From assembly GCA_030268105.1 (NCBI GenBank), contig BSDZ01000016.1, positions 565,501 to 629,500 on the forward strand: a stretch of DNA of 64,000 nt. The letters run 5' to 3'. The notes beneath the pieces were generated by a model. The model was given only the letters and a program-made list of their open reading frames with translations. It was not told the DNA's origin and made no database searches. Position 1 is the stretch's first letter, and every line of letters starts with the position of its first letter. Source of the stretch: Volvox africanus. Lineage: Eukaryota; Chlorophyta; Chlorophyceae; Chlamydomonadales; Volvocaceae. Shown here in pieces: positions 45,401-55,300 of the stretch. The translations under genes were made by a program, and so were the position numbers.

Positions 45401-47117
45401 CACCCCCGCCACCACCAGGGCCGCCGCCACCGTCACCCCCTTCGCCCCCACCTCCACCCCCGCCGCCACCCCCGCCACCACCATCGCCGCCGCCGCCGCC
45501 GCCTCCAGTCCCACCATCGCCGCCCCCGCCCCGCCCACCAACACCGCCACCGCCACGTCTCAAGCCAGGTAGGGCGGCTACCACGACACCTCCGTACACC
45601 CTAAGCTGTCTAACAAAGGATCAACGCTAACAGCTCCCCCTTCTCGTCACGCTACTGCAGACTGTTACGTGGGCTGTTACGTTGACAGCCTGGACAAAAG
45701 GGCCTTACCTGTACTTCTTTGGACCTCGAACAACATGACGGTCAACTTCTGCCGAGAGTTGGCACATGCAGCTGGTAAGCATTATGTCAACACCCTAAAA
45801 CCCTAAACCACTAACCAATTCAGCAATTTCCAATTTCCACGTCCCCTCCATTTCCTCGTTCCGTTTTTAAACCCTAAATATCCAACCTGAAGCCATTTCG
45901 TGCACTGTGCTGTAAAAACCCCTGTCCGATACTCCCCCTCCCGAATAGGCTATAACTTCTACGGTCTGGAGGCGGGTCGGCAGTGCTTTGCCGGCGACGA
46001 CCTGGGCACCGCCATTGCTCTGGGTAACAGCACCAACTGTGTCTGGCCTTGCGGTGGGAATCCACATCAGGTCTGCGGAGGCGACTTCGCCGTTGTTGTG
46101 TACAAGTCCTCGTTCCCTCCACCAGGGTCGCCGCCGCCGCCGCCGCCCCCACCAAAACCATCACCGCCGCCGTCACCGCCGCCACCCGGTCTTCCACCCG
46201 GTACGCTGTCCCAGCCTTTCATTGCCCTCTGCAACCCTTGCCTGGCCTTTCCCTTCTATGTATCTGACTTTGGCGGGCGATGTCACGATGAGAGCTGCTC
46301 TATGAATTTTTAGTTTGATGATAATGATGATGACGTTGCGTTTCGTCGTCATGCGTTTTTGGACATAAAAGATAAGATATGATAAAGGGCATACTTTGAT
46401 ATACGATGATTTGGGGTTATGATGATGATGGCTCCATGTGGCTCGCACGGAACTGGGTTATGGGAACTGGGAAGGGCAGCTGCCGGACTCTGAAATATCA
46501 TATAAATCAATTCTACCAATGCGGCACCTATTGCCACCAGACACACACACCCAACCCCGATAGTAACCCTTCACTGCCACATACACGCACCTAACACACA
46601 CGCAGGTGACTTGGTGGGCTGCTTTGCGGATCAGCTGCTGAACCGTTCCTTGCCCATGCTGCTGGAGGTATCCCCCAGCAACATGACGGTTGATCGCTGT
46701 AGGGAGCTGGCACGAGCGGGAGGTGAGCCAGCTGTATGTCTGCCTCCTCTCCTGTTATGTCGTCCCCTTCCCCGCCTCTCTGCACGGAGCAGCGTGGGAG
46801 GGTTCTTCCAAGCAGGGTAGTGCGTGTACTGGTTTTGCCTCTACCTCCTTCCATTTTTTGGTTTAATAATGACATTTTTTGCCAGTTTATGTTGACGGAG
46901 GTTTGTTGGTTTCTTCGGTGCGCATCTTCAAAAATCGATCGCTTCAGGCTTTAATTACTTTGGAGTGGAGAGTGGTGTGGAGTGCTATGCGGGAAATACG
47001 CTGGATGCCGCATGGGCGAATGGGCCCAAGCCTGGGGGTTGCACGTACGCCTGCGCCGGCGACGACTGCCAAATATGTGGAGGCGATTGGGCGATCAGCA
47101 TCTTCACAACCGAGCTG
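39462..47117 (+). CDS. Secreted lectin-like/PAN/proline-rod/WSC cell-wall protein
   Basis: Eight exons join in phase: 39462-39576, 39858-40355, 41082-41327, 41717-45568, 45661-45774, 45949-46200, 46606-46722, 46948-47117; 1,788 codons, and a final exon with the stop is missing. Order: signal peptide (HLLLVLHIAVFAVLLQNASV); F-type-lectin/FTP-like domain (AVDGLI, ANPWLSVDL, RQDCCGNETIRAEVRVG; the sugar-binding His/Arg pattern is incomplete); Cys-rich PAN/Apple-like exon (GECCQACYISSGCLYWDFE); a beta-sandwich-like stretch with several N-glycosylation sites; a rod of about 1,150 residues of Pro with Ser, Leu, Thr and Gly; WSC domain 1 (CYVGCYVD, SNNMTVNFCREL, VCGGDFAVVVY); a short proline linker; WSC domain 2 (SNMTVDRCRELA, QICGGDWAISIF). 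All internal junctions from exon 1 to exon 8 are phase 1, typical of module shuffling. The SPPPP pattern predicts hydroxyproline arabinosylation, as in volvocine extracellular matrix. Likely a wall protein binding glycans at both ends. Confidence 0.85.
40397..40483. repeat. CCCTAA-containing minisatellite
   Basis: Alternating units TAGCCCTAATCG and TAGCCCTAACCGTCCA repeat two to three times in intron 2 (40356-41081) of the wall-protein gene. They resemble degenerate telomere-type repeats, but the units are longer than telomere repeats. Confidence 0.7.
42117..45556 (+). repeat. Nested higher-order repeats encoding the proline rod
   Basis: Within the single 3.85-kb exon the Pro codons form blocks of about 57 residues, each with the pattern SPPLPPPPSPP, a 13-Pro run, then LPPPPPSPP. 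Two alternating block types repeat several times between about 42880 and 44440. Three further blocks share SPTPPSPPPPPGPPPPSPPS. This indicates unequal crossing-over or slippage at block level. The DNA is almost pure CCN, so all three plus frames and the G-rich antisense frames stay open. Confidence 0.85.
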
Positions 47118-49323
47118 GTAAGTGAAGATAACAGAAATTTTGTCGCATTTATATGGAATGAAGAATAAAGCTGGGTCTTAAGATCGGTGATATACCATGT
47201 GATATCATTGTGCTAAGAATCTTTCGCAACATCGAAAACTGGTCCACGTTCTTTGCTTTTCTTCTTTGGGTATTAATTTCCGGAAGATATCCATCTGTGC
47301 ATGTACTCATGAGCACACCGTGCCTCCGCAGAATTTGCGAACATGCATACGTACATGTTTGCACAAAGCATTTCTGCAGATTTTTGCCTCTTATAGCTCC
47401 ATTCATAATTGGCTGTGCTGATGTTGTTACCGTGTCTCATCTCGTCCGGAATACGGCTTTTTCAAAGCACCGCACGCAATTGACCTTTTTTTTATCCGCC
47501 CTCTGCATGCCCCTTCCGTGCGTTCGTCTATTCGTCTGCTCGCTGCTCTAGCCTCAAGCCGGTTAACCAGTTCACTAGCCGAATACGGACACTACCTCAA
47601 CAGACATGGTTCAGAGGAAATGCAGCGCAAAATTGGGCCGCCGTCATGCTCGCGGTCAAGGGCAGCAACCTGCTACGTTTAGAAGTTGACCCATGGGTCA
47701 GCGCAAACGCATCTTCTCCATCGACTATTATGTCTCCCTCTCGCCATTGCGAAGCACGTGTTGCAAAACACGTGAAATCCTTTGACATTACAATGTGCTG
47801 TTAGAGTCCTTGTCTTTGCGCGGTGTGGACATCACAAATTTGCCTTAAACCCGAAGTATAACAGAAGACATGTTTTATTTTCCATCGTCTGTATTTAAGA
47901 CGTTATTTTGACAGAGTAGAGTAGATTAATAGACGATCACCGTGGAGGTCATTAAATGCTATACGTTGGATTTCGTTGTCCATATTGTACTGTATTGCTA
48001 TCCGATCTAGCTAGCCTGGTAATTCAAGCAAGGCAATCCCAGGAATTTGGATACAGTACTGTGAGGTACGCTGCTAGCACTTCGAGTAGTTGGTGTATTC
48101 GAAGTTGACTTTTTCGCTGTTTTTCTTCTTATGCTCATCCGGGGTGGAGGAGCTGGAGGAGCTGCCGCTTTGTAGTAGTAGCTATGCCTAGAGGACGGGC
48201 GAGTCGGGACGTGTGTTATATGTACATACAACAGGAGTCGTACATACGGGCATAGTACGTATCGTCCATCAACGCTACTTTTGAATTCACATATTAGACG
48301 AGGTTTGGTTGTTGGCGCAAACCGCCAAAACAAACATCCAAATAGTGGACGTAAGGGGCAGGGCGCGCGTGCGCTCGAACATATATGTTTTATGTTCTCC
48401 CGCCACCGTCAGGAGGTCCAGGCCCTCAGACAGTGAATCTATAGTTGAGTGATTGCAGTGATAATGTAGGTGTTTAAGGTCTAGGTCAACCCAAATCGTC
48501 ACTGTTGCCGTTGAACTGCGCAGCTTGTCACCCAACCGGCTAGCTGCCTTGTCAGCTCGTCATCGTGAGGGGGCAGGTATTAGGAACGGTCCATGCCACT
48601 GTGCCTGCCCGGTATATGTGCATGGCGATCGAGGAACTGTGATAGAGATGCGTTGCAGGTGAATGGACTTGTTGATGGCCCTCTCTGTCTTGCTTTGGGC
48701 ACGAAATACCATTAAACTATCTAATGTTAATGTTAAACTGTGATGTGTCTTCCTTACACATCTTTTGCCCATCTTCTGCAAACACATAATTTCCTCATTT
48801 CCTTTGGCCGAATCGGTCAAGACGCGACAGACGAACGTTCATACGGATATTCCCTCACCAGGTTCAGGACGGACTGACAGATAGACATCGTCCCCTCACA
48901 GCAAGACAGACAGACAGATCACGCGTTTTGCAGCAGCTGACACGTATAGAGGAGGCGGTGCGGCTCTTCCTTTGGCGAACAGCTCTCCATCAGAAGTTCT
49001 CAGAGGCTTCGGATGAAACGTAAACGTCTACGTGGAGTATCCATCCGGGTTGGACCAACCGGTATGGACATCTTCATTCTGATCTTTGCTGTAGGTGGAT
49101 ATATACGTTCGACAAAGGAACAACACTTATTAACAACAACACGTTTATCAGTATCATCCATTAGTGCCTCGTAGGATTTCCGATGTCCTTGTTGCTCCAA
49201 GGGTTAGGGTTTTAAAAACCTTAAACCATAAACTCTAAACCCTAGAAGCTTGGGTTGAGTTATAAGGTTTTCCTAGGGTAACCTTAACTTCGTAAATCTC
49301 AAGGCGTCCTCTATCACTTCTCA
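47118..49323. other. No confident gene; contains 3' end of wall-protein gene
   Basis: The final exon and 3' UTR of the wall-protein gene must begin here; an acceptor near 47330 (CCTCCGCAG) in the right phase is one candidate. The rest holds only short ORFs without motifs. Confidence 0.4.
49199..49250. repeat. Short telomere-like sequence
   Basis: Degenerate TTAGGG/TTTTAGGG-type and CCTAAA-type units lie in both orientations just after the 3' end of the FAD oxidoreductase gene. Too short and diverged to claim an ancient telomere junction. Confidence 0.4.
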
Positions 49324-52300
49324 TCATGGTGCCTCAAACACCGCTGCTGCGGCTGCAACTCCTCGCCATGCTGTTAACTCTTTTGGAATCACTTCATCGC
49401 TGTCGCACAGTACGGCATCTACCGCCAGCTGTGCCAACCAGCCATGGTACACGAGGCCGCGCGACCCCAGGCCAGCTACCAGCCACCAGGGCCGCCCAGC
49501 CACCAGGCGGCCTAGCAGAGGAAGTGACCCATGGGACGTCCTGGGCGGCAGCGCCCGCACTCCTTCCCTGTTCCCAGGGACAGTCAAGAACAGCCAAGGA
49601 GGAAACAACGCCACGAGTGCGGTGTTTCTCTTGAACGTGCACACATTCCCCGCACGAGGTGGGGACAGATAGGGGACACGACCACGACTTTGGTGGCATA
49701 GGCGACATGACGTGGTACGATGACTGGAAGATTTCGGGGGGGGGCCGTACATGCCGACTCACAGGGGAATTGTCACAACAAAGCATGTAAACAATATTGC
49801 GGGTGAGGCCAACATTATCCCCTTCCTTCCTTCCCCATCCCAGTCCTTGCATGGTCGCACTTTCAGTACGGCTTTCCGAATATTCGTTTCAATGATATCA
49901 ACCAACGAACCAACCTAACCAAAGCCTTCACATGGTCACATCGCATATTGCCAGTTGTGTAACGAGAAAACTCGTCCGTATGTCGTCAGCAAGTTCAAGG
50001 CGCTCTCCCAACTCACCTAATAGTCGCGATCCGCCAGCTGACCAATGGCGCCCACACATCAGATGCAGCGACTCGCAGCAACTTCACCGCAGCATCCTTT
50101 TCCGCATCGATCGATGACTGGTTGGAGACCTCACCTACTGCTGCAAAGGGTAGGTCGGGATTGAGTTCTAGATTGGTCGTGTCGGGGCCCATACAGATCC
50201 TCCCCAAGACATGCCGATCGGCAGTGGCAGCAGCAGTAGCAGTAGCAGCACTACTAGCACCAGCAGTACCTTTATCCGCGTATTCGGACCGTCCGCAAGC
50301 TGCAAGCGCCTCTTCAGGCGTCCACCCGTAGGACTTCGTGGCCCCAACTACAAGTTGCATAGGGCCCTGAGCCGCCATGTACGGCTGACCGAGCAAACTG
50401 GGGCTATCGGCGGGGTAGCCGAAGTCCGGAAGCTGGGGGCTTTGAGAAGGTCCGGGGGCTGGGGGCTGGCCTGGTAAGGAGGGTTTGTCTGGTTTCTGAG
50501 CGGGTCCGGGTCCCCTTGGCGATGGAGTTGGTTGCGGCAGTGGTGGCTGCATCACAAGGGTAAGGCCCTGTGGGAGCTCGGGGCAGATATTTAGGCGGGC
50601 GGATTACTACGTGGCGTACAAGTATACAAACGTTGTTAGTTAGTTATGGTGGAGGTGTTTGTTGGAAGGACGAATTAACCGAACAGGATAAGTTTTATAT
50701 AACCGATCGTGGAAAGGTCAGAGTATTTCATCCCAGTAGGTGCGCTACGGGTTGCTGCGTGGCCTGTGCGTGGCGGGTTAGGTAGGTGTAGTCCTTGTCC
50801 AGTGCGAAGCCTCAATGAGTCATCGTCCTAATATTGGATGTACTTATCTAGCTCATATGTACTTATCTATCTGTTTATTTGTTTCTCTCTCTCTCTCTCT
50901 CTCTCTGTCTGTCAATCTTGCAAGTCATACAGAGAGCTTCATAGGTGCTTACCCCAAGATATCTCACACACACACACACATGTACACATATATACATATA
51001 CACCACACCTGACAGAGTTGAAGCGGCAACTGTGCTTTTTTTAATTCCTTGATGGTGGCCGCTGCAGCGCCCGCTGCCACAACAACGGCGTCATACTGCC
51101 CCACACAGCAGACCTCCTCTCCTGCCGTCCCGGTCGCCGTCCTCTCCTCTTCCTCACTCTGCTCCGATGTCCCCGTCCACCACCTCAGGCGCTCCAATGA
51201 TTCCACCCGCTCGTACCTTAACCGCGCCAAGCTCCCGTCACCACGTGCCTCCGCCTCCACCTACCAACATATATATACATACAAAGGTACGGCAGCAGGA
51301 AGGTTTATTAGTTTGTTAACTATGTGACTGGCTTATGTTCAATAAGCATTTATTAATATAAAATTTTTATATCTTTTTTGATGAAATTATGTTATGTTAT
51401 GTCATGTCATGTTATGTTATGTTATGTTATGGGTGTTACACTGTGGGCGACTCGCCCTTCAAAGACGAGCACCGGGGGTCCTGACCGGACCGAGCCACAG
51501 CGCAGGGGAGGAACACGTGGCTTTGTCTGTCTGTCCTGCCACGTGCTCCCCCTCTCACTAGGGCCAGCGAGCCCTCACAGGCTTTCGCCTGGCCACTAAC
51601 AGAGCACTCAGGGCCACCAGGAAACCACAGAAAGGCCCAACAGAAAACGGGGGACACCTAGCTGCTCAAGGGACGGGGAAACCTCTCCTCTAACCCGAAA
51701 CTGACCTGGCAAGAGCCTGACAGACACACACAGATCCCCTCAGAGGAGAAACACCAGCAGGAAAGCACACCCTTACACAGCCAAGCCGGAAGAACCCAAC
51801 AAGAGGCGGAGGGGGGGATGACAAGCCAAACTGGCGCCCCCCTAGAAAGCCTTCCGGCCCCACCCAAAGCTGGCCCCGCAGACACCTGAACTGCACCAAA
51901 AGGAAAGACCTCTCTCGCTGACCCCCCCTAAAACCCTAAGGACCCGAAGCCTGGACACAGGAACCTCTAGCCACGAAACCCTCCACCCTCTCCCTTCCCC
52001 TCCTCAAGAACTAGACCGCCCTCTCCTTGTCTCTACCTCCCCCACTCTCCCCCTTTCCTCCCACAGAACCTCCTCCTCAAAACTCCTGCCCTAAAGCCCC
52101 TGCTCTGTTCTTGCTGCTCCATGGTCGGTGATGTCAACCGGAACTGCACACCGCATTTGCGTGCCAACTATGGCTAGGATGGGATGTTGTGGTCCCACTT
52201 GATCCCAGCCATAGTGAGGTATTCCCAACGCTGCAAAAGAATGCAAGCGTGCCCAAAAGTCTGCAACTGTACGGGCCCGTGCACGGTCCAGGGGTGAGGC

Positions 52301-55300
52301 TGCTGTTTGTGTTGGAGTGTCCATTGCTGGCTGTGTCGTAGAGATGATTGGATGGGTGTTGGCATCTTTCTCTTCCTCTTAAGGGAACCCTCCTGAACGG
52401 TTGAAGAAGTCAGTAATAGCCCGTTGACGGGGTCCCTGCTCTGCTGTGTGGGTCTGTTGTTGCTGCTGCCGTCCGTGGGTAGAAGGCCCCTGTGGCCTGT
52501 GTTCCCTGGTTGCCGCCCGGAGACAGTGCCTGCCATATTCCATAGAAGATAAGGCTGCCAAAGCTATCACATCCCATGGGGCCTGCTCGCAACCGGGAGG
52601 TGCTTGGACAAGCCATAGCTGTTGCCTGGTCATGATCCCTTCAATGGTGGCTGATGTCGGCAATGGCAGATGTCTGTCGATCTGTTCTCGCACCGCCTTG
52701 GCTATAGGGCACTCCCAGAAGTGGTGCAGGCGTGGGGAGCAAGGTTGATCAGTATCAGCTCCATAGCTGCCACACCCACATGGTTTGATGGGCACCCTGG
52801 AAAGATGTGTGTTGCCAGGCATGGGTATCCCATCGACCACCAAACGCCACAGCGTCTCTTTGTTTTTATTTTCCCACCGAACTGCTGTCCACAGCCTGTC
52901 TAGGGTTGCCTGAAAGCGCTGGAGGTCAGTGACAGGACAGGGAGGAGTTGGTCCGTCTGTTGGCATCCCTTGCGCCTCCTGCACAAAAGCTGACAAGAGC
53001 TCCAATCGCTCCTCCGCTGTTGAAACCCCTTGCAGCTGAGTAGCTTGGCTGACCGTGAGGTTGTAGAGAGGCACTATACCTGAGTCCCCTGGCAATCTCC
53101 AACCCAAACGCCTGACGATCATGGCCATGACTGTGGTGTGGTCTGGTGGTGCTGGCATCTGCTGCTGCATTCTGTCCTCCACCCTGTCCGGCTGTTGGGG
53201 TTGTAAGCGGTTGACTACCTCCCGTGCTGCTGCTATCCATGCCGTGCTGATATCGTTGCATAGAGCCGAGAGAGCCATACGGGTAGACTCCTTGTCTCGC
53301 AGTTGGGTGGGGCTAGCTGAGGGGTCTAGAAACTGTTGGGTCCAGTCTAGTTATGTTATGTTATGTTATGTTATGTTATGTTATGTTATGTTATGTTATG
53401 TTATGTTATGTTATGTTATGTTATGTTGTGTTGTGTTGTGTTATATTATATTATATTATATTATATTATATTATATTATATTATATTATATTATATTATA
53501 TTATATTATATTATATTATATTATCATGTTATGTTATAATACATTATGTACGCACGGTAAGGACATTTCGTCATGAAATGGTGGATAAATGCATCAAGAT
53601 TTAAAACTGTCGAAGCGAACTAGCCCTTGCTCCCCAAGTTACCAAACAGCGACTCATTTTATTTCATAATAACAGGAAAAAGCCCAAATACACAATTGAT
53701 TACGCCGCGTGCACCCTGTAATTACTTACAAAATTACTTACAAAATCTGCTGTTGGGTACTGTACATATTTGCACACATACATACATGCATACATGCATG
53801 CATGCTTGAGGCTTGCGGTACACGATTGATGATGCAAAACTATAAATTATCTGCCGGGCCTTCTTCCTCCTACTTCTCATTGACGCATGCCGCCAACACG
53901 CTGCCAGCAGGCCAGCAGCCACCCGCTCGCCCACCCCCACACCGTTGTATCTCTGTTAGTCCGCCTAAGCAAAGGCCCGATCATGCACGGTCCATACTGG
54001 ACACTACCCGTAGACGTAGACACCCCAGATTTACTACACCCACTCCCGTACCTGACACGCTCGCCATAACGCCCGCAGGTATGTTCCTACATCCAGGACC
54101 ATCCCCTGGTGCAACCCAGCGGCGGCAGCAGCAGCAGGAACAGCAGTTTAGCATCATCATGATAATGATTAGGATACCTGGTCCTGTCGTTCACTCATGC
54201 GCTCTTTGTTTAGAGCTAGCATGACACCCATGATACAACTATTCACCGCCCACCACCACCATTCGAATGATGAAAGGGATGAAAGGGTCAGAAGATCGAC
54301 TTCCCCCTTAAATACTTTGCAATGCGCGGCGCCCATTCCATTTGGCTTATTCGCTCTTTTGCCCCTTAACTCCCTCCCCTTAGCCCTTCCCTTCGCCTTT
54401 CCCCCGTTCGCCCGCCGCCTGCCGCTGCCGCTGCCTGCTGCCCGTGCGTGGCCCCTACCTGGGGTATGAGAAGCCCCGCGACATTTACCACCACCGCGTC
54501 GTCTGCCCCATGGGTTGCCACTGCCGCTGCCACTGCTGCCGCCTTGGCTGCCCTCCTTGATCTTCGATTGTTCCCACGAACGTTGCCGCTACTGCTGTTG
54601 CTGCTACTGCTGTTGCTGCTACTGCTGTTGCTGCTGGTTCCTAGATTGCCTCCATCCGCACCAGCTGCTACTGCCGCTCCCACTGCTGTTGATGTTGATC
54701 TTGATCTCCCCTTTTCTCCCCCTTCTTCCCTAGTAATGAATCCATCTCCACCGCCTGCGCCGCCCACTACCTCTCGCACCCTCCCTTTTCCAGAAACGCG
54801 CACCACAATGCCGGGGACCAGCGCCTACAAGCATTTTAGCCATGGCAGTATGGCAGTACGATATGTACGGGTGAGGATCTGTACGGACCAGGTGGAGGAG
54901 CTGAAGGGTTAGATAAATAAAAACAGTATTATGAGTGTCTGTGTGATAAATGTGTGGTGAGGCGGGGGAGGGGGAGGAAGGTCAGACCTGACATGGCTTT
55001 GTTCTGGATGAGTTCTCTTAGCTCGCTAGCTAACGAGGCGGAGAATACGCCGCATATATGTGGCCGGGCGCAAAGAAGGACGTCTTTCACAGCCATCTGC
55101 ATGCTACAGTGCCTTAATACAAACCTGTAAGACATACACATATACACACATAAGCGTGCACGTGCACGTGCACATGCACATCCATGTGCCAAGCCATCCA
55201 CCCACCTGCAGCTCGTCCGTGGATATTGCTCGCAGTTTTGCCGGGGCCGCGTTGCCGCTGCCGCTCCCACCACTCTCACCGGCGGCGTCGCCCGATGCCA

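Noticed and set aside
42008..45599. Four further long frames (1,158 to 1,220 codons) overlapping the proline rod on both strands
   Set aside because: They read as Thr/Ala, His/Arg, Gly/Glu or Ala/Val repeats that follow from CCN-rich DNA. Only the proline frame links in phase to recognisable domains on both sides.
48560..48820. 86-codon minus ORF with a polar, protein-like composition
   Set aside because: No recognised family, no splice partners and no repeat context; could be chance.
53880..53960. Minus stretch GVGERVAAGLLAACWRHAS as the missing exon of the oxidoreductase
   Set aside because: It resembles the expected region loosely, but no donor and acceptor pair keeps the phase on both sides.
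55000..55110. Minus open stretch with SASLASELRELIQNKAMS, considered as a FAD oxidoreductase exon
   Set aside because: Its phase does not fit, while STDELQ at 55206 joins ALVPGI at 54824 directly, as expected for the family.
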